Part shown: one piece after another, positions 20,246 to 30,515 of the stretch | Layout of the letters: every line of letters begins with the position of its first letter | Numbering within the stretch: the stretch's first letter is position 1 | Assembly (NCBI GenBank): GCA_048772705.1 | Contig: JBLWGC010000033.1 | Coordinates: 248,001 to 312,000 of the forward strand | From: Leidyana gryllorum EB-2025a | Lineage: Eukaryota > Apicomplexa | Direction: 5' to 3' | Length of the DNA stretch: 64,000 nt | Notes under the pieces: model-generated | The model's database searches: none | What the model was told of the DNA's origin: nothing | The model's input: only the letters and a program-made list of their open reading frames with translations | Program-made: the position numbers and the translations under genes

Positions 20246-22183
20246 CTATTTGCGGAGTTCCAAGACCAATTTGTGGAGCTTCGCAACGTTGGGGTACTTC
20301 TCGGTCCAGTTGTCCGGGAGCCAACCAGAGACTCCAGAGACAAAGTCGGTCTCGTAGGCAATGTAAAAGTCGATCCACGACAGCTCTCCGCCAACTGCAT
20401 AGCCTTCGAGTGATTGAGACACAGCCAACACCTTCTCGACAATGGCGAACTGTGTCTCAAAGTCGGGCTTGTTGGCCTCTCGGAGAGCATCACGCTCGGG
20501 TCCGGCGGGAGCCGCATAAGAACGGCTTCTGACATCCACTGTGTTGTTGTAGACAGAGTAGAGCGCCATGGCCTGAGAACGAGCCTTCCAGGTGCGCGGG
20601 ACGAGGTGGGCTCTTTCGGCGGCATACATGACGCAGGCAACAGTCTCATAAATTCTGTCGGTACCAATGTCGAGGTAGGGGCACTTGCCGGTGAGAGCAT
20701 TGGCCTTGTAGGTCTCGTTCCAGTCTTGGAAGGAGATACGAGTGTCTTCGAACTCGATGTTGCCGTATTTGAAGATCTGGCGAATGGCCTCTGCGCGAGC
20801 GCTGACGTCAAAGTAAGTCAGCTTGGGGGTGACCACAGGAGACCGGAGGAGATAATCGCTCACAATTGGATGACTGATGACGAGATCGTAGACTTTCCGG
20901 CAGTTCGGGTAGGCGGTCCACAGATCCTTGACGACAATGTTCAGGTTGCGGGAAGCGACCATGTTCCAGACGTTCGCCACCAACAGGTCAGCAAAACTGA
21001 GTCTGTCTCCCACCACGTATCCCTGCTTAGACTGCTTGAGACCGACAATGGCTTCAAGTCGCCCGAGCAAGCTGGGCAGAGTCTCCTCATTGACGATCTT
21101 GAGGTTCTGAGCCTTCTCCTCCTCAGATGCCGCACCATAAATGCTCTTCCAGATGGGCGATAAGGGAACAATGGTGAGACCCACAGAGTACGCGTGGGCA
21201 AAGTGAGCCTCTCTCCAGGGGATGAGACCGGCGCGGCGGCACACGTGGACGAGAATGGCCAGAGACTCGGTCAGGAACTCTCCCTCGGCAATCTCCAAAG
21301 CCGGCACGGTGCCAGCAGGAATCTTAGCCTTCACTGAAGGCCACTCTTCGGAGGTGATTCTCTTGTCCTCGTACTCAATTCCGCCAATTTCGAAAGCCCA
21401 ACGGATCGGAGCGGCCAAACCGTCCACGTTGTAGTAGTAGAGCTTCGGCTTGAAGGGGGTCTGATCCTCCCGGTACTTCCGGACGGCCGGATGCTCTTCG
21501 ACCGCCTGATAGACCGAAGCCATTCGAGGGTACGTCTCGGTCCAATTCTCCAATTGTTCTGCCCCAAAGAACTTCATGAGCCGTACGGTGCAGTGGAGGG
21601 CAATGTCGGCGTAAGAGATAGTGTCGGCGAAGAGCCAGCCATTCTGGGAAGGCTTGATGGTAGCCTCAATACGAGCAGCGATAGTGGGCCACGTGGTCTC
21701 CATACGCTTCTTCATGCTCGCCACACGCTCCTCGGCCGAGAGGCTCGGGCTCGTCGCGTCGCTGATGCTCATCAGCTCCACCAGCATACTCTGGACAGAG
21801 CGAGCCTGGTCGCGATCGAGAGAGCTTTCTGGCACGAGACCAGCTCTCCGGGCCGCGTAGGCCATAATCGCCGCAGACTGTACAATGATCTCGCCATCCA
21901 CCTCCAAAATGGGCAGTTGGCCGTGAGGAGTATAGGCCTTGAACTTCTTGGCAAACTCTTCCTTGTCCTTCACCCGACGATCGACGAATTTGACTCCTCC
22001 CACCGCAAAGGTCAGACGAACTTGCTCCGCCAAGCCCTCCAAGTCAAAGTAAGTGAGAACAGGTGTGCTGCCTGGACCAGCATGACACGGACGCCCACCT
22101 CCACAGCCCATCGGCTTTCCGTGGTGAGGACCCTTTCCGCTCAGGGGTCCACGGCTTTGGCCTCGGTGCTTGTTTTGCATCAT
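20246..22183 (-). CDS. Three-domain glutathione S-transferase (GST-2 of array)
   Basis: The frame is open further upstream, but by comparison with GST-1 the start is the ATG at 22183, giving 645 aa with a matching basic Gly-rich leader (MMQNKHRGQSRGPLSGKGPH). GST units start at PVLTYFDLEGLAEQVRLTF, KLYYYNVDGLAAPIRWAFE and KLTYFDVSARAEAIRQIFK. This is the closest relative of GST-1 (near-identical blocks such as WIDFYIAYETDFV), so the two are a recent tandem duplication. All three units keep a Tyr near the expected catalytic position. Cytosolic location is expected since no signal peptide is seen. TTGGGACA sites lie 87-115 and ~253 bp upstream. Confidence 0.92.
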   Translation of the reverse strand: MMQNKHRGQSRGPLSGKGPHHGKPMGCGGGRPCHAGPGSTPVLTYFDLEGLAEQVRLTFAVGGVKFVDRRVKDKEEFAKKFKAYTPHGQLPILEVDGEIIVQSAAIMAYAARRAGLVPESSLDRDQARSVQSMLVELMSISDATSPSLSAEERVASMKKRMETTWPTIAARIEATIKPSQNGWLFADTISYADIALHCTVRLMKFFGAEQLENWTETYPRMASVYQAVEEHPAVRKYREDQTPFKPKLYYYNVDGLAAPIRWAFEIGGIEYEDKRITSEEWPSVKAKIPAGTVPALEIAEGEFLTESLAILVHVCRRAGLIPWREAHFAHAYSVGLTIVPLSPIWKSIYGAASEEEKAQNLKIVNEETLPSLLGRLEAIVGLKQSKQGYVVGDRLSFADLLVANVWNMVASRNLNIVVKDLWTAYPNCRKVYDLVISHPIVSDYLLRSPVVTPKLTYFDVSARAEAIRQIFKYGNIEFEDTRISFQDWNETYKANALTGKCPYLDIGTDRIYETVACVMYAAERAHLVPRTWKARSQAMALYSVYNNTVDVRSRSYAAPAGPERDALREANKPDFETQFAIVEKVLAVSQSLEGYAVGGELSWIDFYIAYETDFVSGVSGWLPDNWTEKYPNVAKLHKLVLELRK

Positions 22184-22269
22184 GATCCGGGAAGTGCTGG
22201 AAGTAGAAGTGTTGCGATGTGTAGGAGAGATGTCCTGAGTTTTTGGCAACCTGAAATAAAAGACTGCAC

Positions 22270-22443
22270 TTGGGACATCGCTCAGCACTTTGGGACACCC
22301 ATTGCCTTTTTGGTCCGCAGCTCTTATGCAAATCCTGGCTGCTGCTGCTGCACTCATCAAGTGGGAACTGATGATAATTGAGTGCTCGGCCTGGAAGAGA
22401 GTGTCTTGAAAGGGAGGAGATTGAAGCTGTCGACTTTGGGACA
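22270..22443 (-). promoter_or_regulatory. TTGGGACA elements upstream of GST-2
   Basis: TTGGGACAT at 22270-22278, TTGGGACAC at 22290-22298 and TTGGGACA at 22436-22443, within the 546-bp gap 22184-22729. The first two are 87-115 bp before the start codon, the same distance as in GST-1. The rest of the gap shows no gene. Confidence 0.55.
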
Positions 22444-22729
22444 GCGGGGATTCAGTGGGTCGGGAGTGGGGGGGGCGTTGGTCGCGGTCGAAGAGTCGAC
22501 GGTACCCCGATCCTGACCTCCTATTCTGATCACATCTCTTTGGTTCTTTCTCTGTCAGTGAGCGTACAGATTGTTGGTTCGAAGGTTAGAGGGTGTCAAG
22601 TCATCATCGGGGTGCAAAGGATCTATAATGAGTTGATGAGGGTGCTGAGAATGTCTCTGTTCGATCTTATTATGGCTAATAACTAAACATCGTATATCAA
22701 CTTGGTGTCGTTAGACCAAAAAATGTCTC

Positions 22730-24670
22730 TTATTCAGTTGCGTTGGCAGCCACGTCTTCTCCCTCTCCTCCGTCTTCGTCGTCTTCTTCATCTTCTTCGT
22801 CAACAGGTGAAATATCCAAGACCAACTTGTACAACTTGGCCAACTTGGGGAAGCTGGTTTCCCAGCCTTCTTGGAGTATGTTATCAGCTCTGTGCCAATA
22901 CAGTTCGAAGGCGAGGGCAAAGTCGATGTAAGAGAGGCGGTTGTCGACTGCATAACCCTCAGCTGACTGGGTTGCACCCAATAATTTCTCCAAGATGGCA
23001 GCCTTCTCGAGGTAGAGTGGTCTGGACTCCTCCAAGAGAGTGGGTTCGGCTGTGCTAATATCTTCTGCACTGTACAATTTGGTGGTAATTGGAACGATAT
23101 CGCAGTTGAAGAAGGACAGGAGACTAGCAGCAGCGGCACGTCCCATAGGGGTTATCGGCATGAGATCAGCGAGTTCTGCAACGTACTGCAGACACCCAGC
23201 CACCTCGTAGATCCGCGTTCCATCGACTTCAATGTATGGGACATGTCCAGTGAGAGACTGTTGCTTGAGCTCAGTCAACCAGGCGTCATTAGAGAATCGA
23301 TCGTTCTCGAAGTCAATGCCAGCATACTTGAGGATATGCTCAATTGCTTCCGCTCGAGAGACGAGATCGAAATAGGTGAGCTTAATTTTCCTTGGAGAGG
23401 GAGTACATCCGTGTAAAACCGGATGACTCATTACTGTCTTGAAAACCTTCTTACAATTGGGGTATCGTGCGGAGAATTGCGGGATACGCACACCATCAAT
23501 TCCGAGAAATGCCATTTGAACAACATTGGCTACATAGAGATCGGCAAACGTCAATCTATCAGCAACTGTATAGCCCTGAATCGACTGATTCTGCCCCACT
23601 ATGACTTCCAGCCGATCGAATAATGCCGGCCCTGTCACCTCTGTCGCTATCCTCAGAGCTTCTTGGCGCTCTTCCTCACTGCTGTCTCCGACGCTCCTGA
23701 CTATGGTGAACCACGGTCGGGCTGTCAGTACAGCAGCGTAGGCGTGGGCAAAATCAAACTCTTTACTGGGCTTCAGACCAATCTTGCTGCCTATGCTGAC
23801 GAGCATAGCACAAGAATCGGTCATCCAGTCCCCATTGCCCAGATCGAGGGCCGGTAGAATACCTCCAGGCACGCCGAGTTCCAGAGCTTCCTCCTCACTT
23901 GACACGCGACTGTGCTCAAAGGGCCTCCCCGTCAGTGTCAGAGCCCAGCGCACGGCCTCCACCGTGTGATCTGGCTCCAACGAGTAAAGCTTGAAGATCG
24001 TCGGTCCCCCCATATACTGCTGGATCACCGGGTGTGCCTCAACCGCCTCACACACAGCCAGCAGTTTCGGGTAGCCCTCCAGGTGGATCGTACACCACTC
24101 CGGTGCCATCCCTCTCAGAAAGCGGATCATACAACGGATGACAATGTCGGTGTAGGATATCTTGTCGTCAAAGACAAAGCCACTGGCGCCAGGGTTGATC
24201 ATACTCTCAACACGCTCTAACATTAACGGGGCACTACGTTTCATTCCCTCCGACACAACACTGATCCGATCCTCCTTGGACAGCGACTTGGAGACCATCT
24301 CAGAGACACCCAGTAATTCAGTGAACACAGAGTGTATCGAGCGAGCATGATCCTTGTTGATCTGACTGTCCGGCATCAGTCCGGCCCGTATCGCAGCGTA
24401 CTGTAATATCGCGCCAGATTGAGTCAACATTTCGCCGTTAATCTCCAGGATAGGGAGCTGACCAGTAGGACTATATGACTTCCACTTTGACTCAAATTCG
24501 AGGTCGTCCGCCACACGTCGATCGACAAAGGGCACATTCCCAACTAGAAAAGTCAACCGAATGGGCTCGCCCAAACCTTCATTCGAGAAATAGGTCAGTA
24601 CCGGTTTGCCATAGTGAACACTCGGTGCCATGGTGTCAAGTTCTCGAGTCTTTACTGCCTTGTCAAACAT
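22730..24670 (-). CDS. Three-domain glutathione S-transferase (GST-3 of array), divergent middle domain
   Basis: One exon, 646 aa from 24670; a second in-frame ATG at 24631 (MAPSVHYGKPVLTYF) is also possible. Unit 1 (VLTYFSNEGLGEPIRLTF) and unit 3 (KLTYFDLVSRAEAIEHILK) look catalytic. The middle unit is degenerate: it starts KLYSLEPDHTVEAVRWALT and lacks the usual TYF/YYF, though it keeps GILPALDLGNGDWMTDS. The protein ends in an acidic Asp/Glu-rich tail (DEEDEEDDEDGGEGED) absent from the others. This copy is clearly more divergent than GST-1/2. A TTGGGACAC site sits only 16 bp before the ATG at 24670, or 55 bp before the one at 24631. Confidence 0.9.
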   Translation of the reverse strand: MFDKAVKTRELDTMAPSVHYGKPVLTYFSNEGLGEPIRLTFLVGNVPFVDRRVADDLEFESKWKSYSPTGQLPILEINGEMLTQSGAILQYAAIRAGLMPDSQINKDHARSIHSVFTELLGVSEMVSKSLSKEDRISVVSEGMKRSAPLMLERVESMINPGASGFVFDDKISYTDIVIRCMIRFLRGMAPEWCTIHLEGYPKLLAVCEAVEAHPVIQQYMGGPTIFKLYSLEPDHTVEAVRWALTLTGRPFEHSRVSSEEEALELGVPGGILPALDLGNGDWMTDSCAMLVSIGSKIGLKPSKEFDFAHAYAAVLTARPWFTIVRSVGDSSEEERQEALRIATEVTGPALFDRLEVIVGQNQSIQGYTVADRLTFADLYVANVVQMAFLGIDGVRIPQFSARYPNCKKVFKTVMSHPVLHGCTPSPRKIKLTYFDLVSRAEAIEHILKYAGIDFENDRFSNDAWLTELKQQSLTGHVPYIEVDGTRIYEVAGCLQYVAELADLMPITPMGRAAAASLLSFFNCDIVPITTKLYSAEDISTAEPTLLEESRPLYLEKAAILEKLLGATQSAEGYAVDNRLSYIDFALAFELYWHRADNILQEGWETSFPKLAKLYKLVLDISPVDEEDEEDDEDGGEGEDVAANATE

Positions 24671-25828
24671 CTAAACATCCCCCCTTTGGGACACTGTCTC
24701 ACACACTTGCCAAGGCGAAGCCCTCAAGGTGACGACATGGCCACCCGAGCACTCTAGACTACCCCTTTTTACCGAATGAGACCACAGAGAAGATAGATGA
24801 ACCAATTACTAGTGGCTTTTCACTTTTAAGGGGGGAGGCGGGAGCCGATACAGTCAGCGTCCGACGAGGTCGCCGAACCACATGTCTCTGTGAACGGCCA
24901 TGAAGCATCAAAGCGTCTCTCCATCGCTAGTGACTCGTGACCGACCAATCTCTTCAGTGCCGAGGCGGCCTGCCTTGTTGCCCTGCCCCCCACCGGGAGC
25001 ACTGAAGTGTGTCGCAGACGAGCCCATCTTCCCAACAGTCCCCGTTTTGGAAGCGGGAACTGATTGCGGACGTCAGGACACTCTACGCCGGGGAGAGGGG
25101 TATTGGTGGGCCAGAGGGTTGGTGGGCGAAGCTGCAAGTTCAAGGCCAGCCGGGTTTGGAACAGATTCGATGGGCAGTTCAGAGTCCCAGTGTAGCGCTC
25201 TCCCCGATATGACGATAGTTTGTTCTCTCAGCTGTGTTACAGAGAAGCGCTGCTCCGCCGTAAATGAGTATTGAGGATTCTCATTGGGCTCATTCGCAAC
25301 TTATTAAACGTCTGCCAGACTGAACCTTTGTTCCCCCATCGCATGAAAGACAACTACACTTCCAATTCTTCAAACTTAATCTGTCAATCTTCGTGGGCGC
25401 TGTGGCTGTCATCCGTTCCGAAGAAGAAGATATGCGCCCGATCAGCCCAGGTTGGGAAAAGTAAAAGGGCAACGTGGATCGGGAACAACACAAACCGCTT
25501 TATTAGCCACCAGGGTGCAGATTGTCTCTCACAAGGGAAGTCGATGATCAATTCGATCATCTTTGTCATCATGAGTAACGCGAAGACAAGCGGTAGCGTA
25601 TAATAATAGGGGTGGTCGACACTCAAACGCGGTCGATGGTGAGTCATCTGTGTGAACTTCTGAGAGTGATTTGAGTCTTTAGCCACGAGACCTCTCTCAT
25701 TGTTTCTCCTTTCAAGAGTGACCCAACACTACGAACTGACACAAAGATCACTTGCCGCCTATTTAGTCATTCAGTGGTTTAGTCATCAGTCACATCAATA
25801 GTCAGTGTTATTGCGCTAAATTGAGATT
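24671..25828. other. Intergenic region between GST-3 and GST-4; one promoter motif, no firm gene
   Basis: This 1.16-kb stretch holds TTGGGACAC at 24686-24694 near the GST-3 start. A weak minus-strand frame at 25384-25647 could encode 87 aa with one hydrophobic segment (YYYTLPLVFALLMMTK), but it has no recognisable homology and overlapping frames are open on the other strand. I see nothing else convincing. The length, twice that of other gaps in the array, may mean a lost gene. Confidence 0.5.
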
Positions 25829-27682
25829 TCACAAATTCATCACGAGATCGTAAGTTTTCGCGAGGTGGGTGTATTTGTCCTTCCATCCAGCCTGGAGGAA
25901 CTCGACCCATTCGTTGTATTTGACTTCGTGCGCCAGGAAGAAATCGATATACGTCAACTTGTTGTCGACACAGTATCCTTCTTCTGACTGATTGACGCCC
26001 ACCAGCTTATCCAGAATGGCATAGAGGGATTCACACTTGGGTCTCAGCTCCTCTCTCTTCTCCGGGATTGTTTCCGCTGGTGAGCGATAGTGTTGAACGA
26101 CAATGCTGAAGACATTCAGAGCTGTGTTGAAGATGGACAATGACTGAGCTCGACCCCGCCAGGATGTCGGGGTCAAACCGGTCAATTCGGCGCAGTATTG
26201 GAAGCAACCAGCGATCTCAAACACCCGTTCCCCGGCAACGTCAATGTAAGGTATCTTGTGGGTCAAAGATTGGGATTTGTACTCGTTGCACCACGTGTCC
26301 ATGGAGACGCGATTGTCCTCAAATTCCACTTGGGCATATCTGAGGATGTGACGGATACCCTCTCCCCGGGAAGCGACATCAAAGTAGGTGAGTTTCGGGG
26401 TGCTGACAACTTCTCGGATTGTTAATCTTCTCACCACAGGATGGTTTCGGACGAGATTGAACACTTTGTCGCAGTGCGGAACAGAACTGAGCAAATTAGG
26501 GACCAACTTCTGACTCGGATCTGCGGCCTCCATGCAGATCGACCACACCCAGATGTCCGCAACGGTCAATCGATTTCCCACACAATAGCCCTGGTGACTC
26601 TGTCTCAGAACCACCAAGACGTCCAATCGCTTGAACATCTCTGGAATGGTCTCTTCATAGGCCCTCTTGACGCTTTCCTCTTTCTCACTCTCCGGCGTCT
26701 CCCACTCCAGGATCCGGATCAGATTCTGAATTGAGCTCGCACTCGTCATCAACGTGTAAGCGTGAGCTGAGTCCGAGCTTTGGATCGGGAGCAGACCGCC
26801 CTTCCGAGCAACGTGGCAGCCGATAGCAATGCTCTCACTCAACCAGTCGCCGTTGGGACATTGCAGCGCCGGCAGTGTTCCTCCAGGAACGGTAGGCTTC
26901 AGAGCCTTCCATTCGTCATCGGTACAACGGCAGTCCTCATAGTCTATTCCGCTGATTTCGAAGAGGATACGGATTGCGGCTCCCAGTCCTCTGACATTGA
27001 AGTAGTACAACTTGGGTTTGGTAGGGGACCGTTCCTCGTAGTGGTGGGCGACCACCGGGTGAGCTTCAACAGCTCTGTACACCTTCTCCAGACTGGGAAC
27101 TGACGCCAAAAAGTCCTCCAGAACGAGAAGATCGCTATCCTTCAACGCATATATCATAGAGAAGACCGCGAGGTCGGCGTAGGAGAGTTTGTCGCCCACC
27201 AGCCATCCTCTCCCGGATGGAACCACCATAGCGTCCAGTCTCTTCAGGACCGGAAACCCATGCGTCTCCAACGACTTGGCCACTTGAATTCTCTTTTCGG
27301 CCTCCGCCAGATTGGGGTCGATAGTCTCGAAATCCGCAACAATCTCGAAGATCATCGACTGTATCATCAAAGCCGCGTCTTGATCACGAGCCGACTCCGG
27401 CACCAGGCCACACTTCTTAGCCACATATTGAAGAATGGCCGCCGATTGTACCAATACTTTACCGTCGATCTCCAAAGTGGGTAGCTGACCAGTGGGCACC
27501 ACTGCCTTCCACTTCGTACGGAACTCCTCCTTGTCTTTGACGCGCCGATCGACAAACGGGACGCCTCCCAACTTGAAGGCTAAACGAACCTGGTCACCCC
27601 AGCCAGGTAGATCAAAGTAAGTGAACGTAGCGAGTCCATTTTCAGAGCTAGCGCCTGGAGAAGTGTCGTTATTCAGAAACAT
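25829..27682 (-). CDS. Three-domain glutathione S-transferase (GST-4 of array)
   Basis: One exon, 617 aa from the ATG at 27682. Units start at TFTYFDLPGWGDQVRLAFK (~18), KLYYFNVRGLGAAIRILFE (~222) and KLTYFDVASRGEGIRHILR (~430). All keep the aromatic Tyr motif and the cis-Pro strand (GQLPTLEI, GTLPALQC, HKIPYIDV). The last helical domain has the array hallmark YCVDNKLTYIDFFLAHEVKYN, which also occurs in GST-5 and GST-6 and differs from the WIDFYIAYETDF form of GST-1/2. A GTCCCAAATGGGAC element lies 70-84 bp upstream. Confidence 0.92.
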   Translation of the reverse strand: MFLNNDTSPGASSENGLATFTYFDLPGWGDQVRLAFKLGGVPFVDRRVKDKEEFRTKWKAVVPTGQLPTLEIDGKVLVQSAAILQYVAKKCGLVPESARDQDAALMIQSMIFEIVADFETIDPNLAEAEKRIQVAKSLETHGFPVLKRLDAMVVPSGRGWLVGDKLSYADLAVFSMIYALKDSDLLVLEDFLASVPSLEKVYRAVEAHPVVAHHYEERSPTKPKLYYFNVRGLGAAIRILFEISGIDYEDCRCTDDEWKALKPTVPGGTLPALQCPNGDWLSESIAIGCHVARKGGLLPIQSSDSAHAYTLMTSASSIQNLIRILEWETPESEKEESVKRAYEETIPEMFKRLDVLVVLRQSHQGYCVGNRLTVADIWVWSICMEAADPSQKLVPNLLSSVPHCDKVFNLVRNHPVVRRLTIREVVSTPKLTYFDVASRGEGIRHILRYAQVEFEDNRVSMDTWCNEYKSQSLTHKIPYIDVAGERVFEIAGCFQYCAELTGLTPTSWRGRAQSLSIFNTALNVFSIVVQHYRSPAETIPEKREELRPKCESLYAILDKLVGVNQSEEGYCVDNKLTYIDFFLAHEVKYNEWVEFLQAGWKDKYTHLAKTYDLVMNL

Positions 27683-27751
27683 TTGATTGTAGCCAGTGAT
27701 CGGAAGGTATCAAATTTTCTCCTGACGACCTCTCCCAAATCCAGTGAACGC

Positions 27752-27766
27752 GTCCCAAATGGGACA
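27752..27766 (-). promoter_or_regulatory. Near-palindromic GTCCCAAATGGGACA element upstream of GST-4
   Basis: Two TTGGGAC-type half-sites face each other (GTCCCAAAT / GGGACA), 70-84 bp before the GST-4 start and about 300 bp before the divergent His-rich gene. The 387-bp divergent gap 27683-28069 shows no other feature. Confidence 0.55.
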
Positions 27767-28069
27767 AACACCTTTCCTCCAACCCCTGAACTCGTTCACG
27801 GGAGGTTCCACACTTCTGATCTAGCTTTTGACTGAGCTTGGGAGCTATGCGTACTGAACCAATCAAAGCTATCGCCCACACTCTCCCCTTCGGTGACGGC
27901 CAGCTTGATGCAAACTGGATCTAAAGCCCGACAGATCCAGCCTCGTCCCAATCCCCGCCGTGGCCGCACACATCGTGGCCAAAGTCCGAATAAAGCGACA
28001 TCGAAGTTGTCTATTTGAGCTCTTCGCGTTACTTGTCTGCTAATACCTTCGTAAATTGGACGAAAGACA

Positions 28070-28405
28070 ATGCATCATCGACCATCCCCAGGACATCACA
28101 TGCCTCCGGGACCTGCATATCATCCTCCTGCTAATGTCCCCGGGCACCACACCCCTGGTTACTCCACTCCGGGTCATTTCGCTCCAGGACATCATGCTCC
28201 TGCGGGTCCAAGGCCTGGTTACGTCGTACACCCAGCTCCTGCGCCGATGCATCATTGTTCCCCACCGCCGGCCCACCACCAACACCCTACTCCCCAGGGA
28301 CCGGCTCATCATGTCCCCACACCCCAGGGGCCTGGTCACCACGCTCCTAGTCCTGGTCATCATCATGCTCCGAGCCCACCGCATCACGGACCGGGTCGTC
28401 GTTGA
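28070..28405 (+). CDS. Small His/Pro/Gly-rich protein
   Basis: This 111-aa frame (MHHRPSPGHHMPPGPAYHPP at the start) is built of imperfect PGHH/PxGPxHH repeats with about a quarter His and a third Pro; it has one Cys and almost no acidic or large hydrophobic residues. There is no signal peptide. Such proteins can bind metal ions (Zn, Cu, Ni) or form disordered linkers; neither can be shown here. It is the only plus-strand gene inside the GST array and diverges from GST-4. An overlapping frame in another register is open because of the repeats, so the choice rests on ATG context and repeat regularity. Confidence 0.5.
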   Translation: MHHRPSPGHHMPPGPAYHPPANVPGHHTPGYSTPGHFAPGHHAPAGPRPGYVVHPAPAPMHHCSPPPAHHQHPTPQGPAHHVPTPQGPGHHAPSPGHHHAPSPPHHGPGRR

Positions 28406-28652
28406 AGAACGAGCTGATCAGATGGTGTAGAGTTTCGTTTCCTGAATTTTGACGTGTCGAATTCGATTGAGTAACCTCGGACAACTTGTTAAGTTTGTCA
28501 GTTCATCGTCAAGATAGTCGTGTTCCTTGGGCAGCTCAACTTGTCTGCGGCGGCCAAACGGTCTCCTCGGCAATTTATTGTGTTGCGACAGGTTGCGTTC
28601 GTATTAGAACTCTAGCAGTTATTGAGTGGGTATTAAAACAACAGATAAAATG

Positions 28653-30515
28653 CTAATTGGGGGCGAACATTGAGTTATAAACTCTGGCCAGAGCCGGGAA
28701 CTTGAGTTTCCACTCGTCGGTCAGGAAGTTTACCACTTCGTTGTATCTCAGCTCGTGAGCCACGAAAAAGTCGATATATGTCAATTGATTGTCGACACAG
28801 TATTGATCCGATTGGTATTGGGCCACACACCTATCCAACACCTCCACGTGTTTCAGATAGGTCGGGCGCAGTTCGAGCAACTTCGCTTGGCGCTCTGCTC
28901 CGTGAGGCGCAGCGTAGTGCTCGAGTATAATTCGATTCGCATTTTCATACACGGAGAGTATTGTCAGAGCGTGACATCGCCCTCTCCATGTTCGAGGTTC
29001 CAAGTTCGCCATTTCGGCCACGCATTGTAGACATCCGGCTATTTCGTAGATTCTGTGTCCACCGATATCCAAGAAAGGGACTTTTCGAGTCGCTGACTGC
29101 GACTTCATCCCCGACTCTTCTTCTTCTCCTCCTTTTTCTTCGGACGAAACTCGAATGTCCTCAAAATCTATCTTGGCGTATTTGAGAATCTCTCGGACAT
29201 GTTGGGCCCGCTCCGGGACGTCAAAATACGACAACACCGGTTTCGCCACGACCGCTCGGAGCATCTCAGACCGGACTGCTGGATGTGAACGAACGAGTTC
29301 GAACACTCTGTTGCAGTTCGGCACCTGAGACATTAGGTTGGGCACCACAGTGTGATCTTCGATCATTCTCAAACATCCGTATGCCACCACAATATCGGCA
29401 AAGGACAGCTTATTCCCGACAGCATATCCTTGAGGAGACCGATACTCTCCCACCAAAGCCTCAATTCGTTGAAAAGCTTTGGGTATCACCTTATCGTAGG
29501 CATTGGTTCTCATCGATTCTTTCTCCTCAGGGGAGGACGCCGTCTCGATTTCTTTCAAGACTAACTCCACGGGCGACATGGCCAACAGTATGGAGAACGC
29601 GTGGGCGAATTCGTCAGCGTCGGAAGGCACGAGATTGGCTCGGCGCGCAGCGTATAAGAGGATCGCCGGGGTCTCTGTCAAGCTGTTCCCGTCAGCCAGC
29701 TCCAACACCGGAACTGTGCCGCCGGGCACCTTCTCGTTGAGAGACTCACCAGAACAAGAGGACGAAATTCTATGATCTTCATATTGCACGCCACCAATCT
29801 CAAAGATCCAACGAATGGGAGCCGCGGTTCCTGCGCGGTCGTAGTCATACAGCCTCGGTCGCTCGATTTGCTTTGACATTCTGTACTTCACCACGGCCGG
29901 GTGAGCGTTGACTGCTTCACACACCGCCTTGATCTTCGGACACCCTTCCAACGCCTTCGCGTTTCGAGGGCTTCCATGGTGGATCATTCCGCGCACGAAA
30001 CTGTTCAGCGCAATGTCAGCATAGGAGATACTCTTCCCGAACAGCCAGCCTTCCTCCGAAGGCTCAATCATTGACTCCAATCTCATAATGATGTTGGGGC
30101 CCTTCATGTCCCACAACTCCAACAGTCTTCCGATTCCCTGTTGCATCAGGTTCGTGGGAGGGTCCAAATCCAAGTAACTGTAAAACTCGGTGATCAATGT
30201 TTGAATGCCGAAAGCCTTCTCACGGTCCAGCGGCTCCTGCGGAATTAGATTACCCCTCTCAGCGGCATAGTACATGATGGCTTGCGATTCCGTCAGCACT
30301 CGCCCGTCCACTTCAAGCATCGGGATCTGCCCGCTTGGCGACAAACCTTTGTATTTAGCCTTGAACTCTGTAGTTTTGATTCTTCTGTCAATGTATGGCA
30401 CCTCTCCAACCGCAAATGTGACCCGGATTTGTTCCGCAAACCCGGGCAGGTTGTAGAACGTCAAGATTGGCAGACCGTTCGAGATTGTTCGATCAGTACT
30501 CTTCGACTTGGCCAT
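28653..30515 (-). CDS. Three-domain glutathione S-transferase (GST-5 of array)
   Basis: One exon, 620 aa from the ATG at 30515. Units start at PILTFYNLPGFAEQIRVTF (~15), RLYDYDRAGTAAPIRWIFE (~222) and VLSYFDVPERAQHVREILK (~430). Unit 1 has TFY instead of TYF, which moves Tyr by one residue. Unit 2 has YDY. Unit 3 has a short Glu/Gly insert (EEKGGEEEESG) before its cis-Pro strand (KVPFLDI). These changes suggest altered substrates or partly non-catalytic units. No clean TTGGGACA site was found in the 549-bp upstream gap, only GCGGGACAC about 215 bp away. Confidence 0.9.
   Translation of the reverse strand: MAKSKSTDRTISNGLPILTFYNLPGFAEQIRVTFAVGEVPYIDRRIKTTEFKAKYKGLSPSGQIPMLEVDGRVLTESQAIMYYAAERGNLIPQEPLDREKAFGIQTLITEFYSYLDLDPPTNLMQQGIGRLLELWDMKGPNIIMRLESMIEPSEEGWLFGKSISYADIALNSFVRGMIHHGSPRNAKALEGCPKIKAVCEAVNAHPAVVKYRMSKQIERPRLYDYDRAGTAAPIRWIFEIGGVQYEDHRISSSCSGESLNEKVPGGTVPVLELADGNSLTETPAILLYAARRANLVPSDADEFAHAFSILLAMSPVELVLKEIETASSPEEKESMRTNAYDKVIPKAFQRIEALVGEYRSPQGYAVGNKLSFADIVVAYGCLRMIEDHTVVPNLMSQVPNCNRVFELVRSHPAVRSEMLRAVVAKPVLSYFDVPERAQHVREILKYAKIDFEDIRVSSEEKGGEEEESGMKSQSATRKVPFLDIGGHRIYEIAGCLQCVAEMANLEPRTWRGRCHALTILSVYENANRIILEHYAAPHGAERQAKLLELRPTYLKHVEVLDRCVAQYQSDQYCVDNQLTYIDFFVAHELRYNEVVNFLTDEWKLKFPALARVYNSMFAPN

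Noticed and set aside
25384-25647. Possible 87-aa membrane protein on the minus strand
   Set aside because: One hydrophobic segment only, no homology, no splice or promoter support, and overlapping frames are open on the other strand. Kept as a remark in the intergenic entry.
28040-28430. Alternative frames on both strands over the His/Pro-rich gene
   Set aside because: Repeat composition keeps several registers open; only the 28070 frame gives a regular PGHH repeat with a good start.
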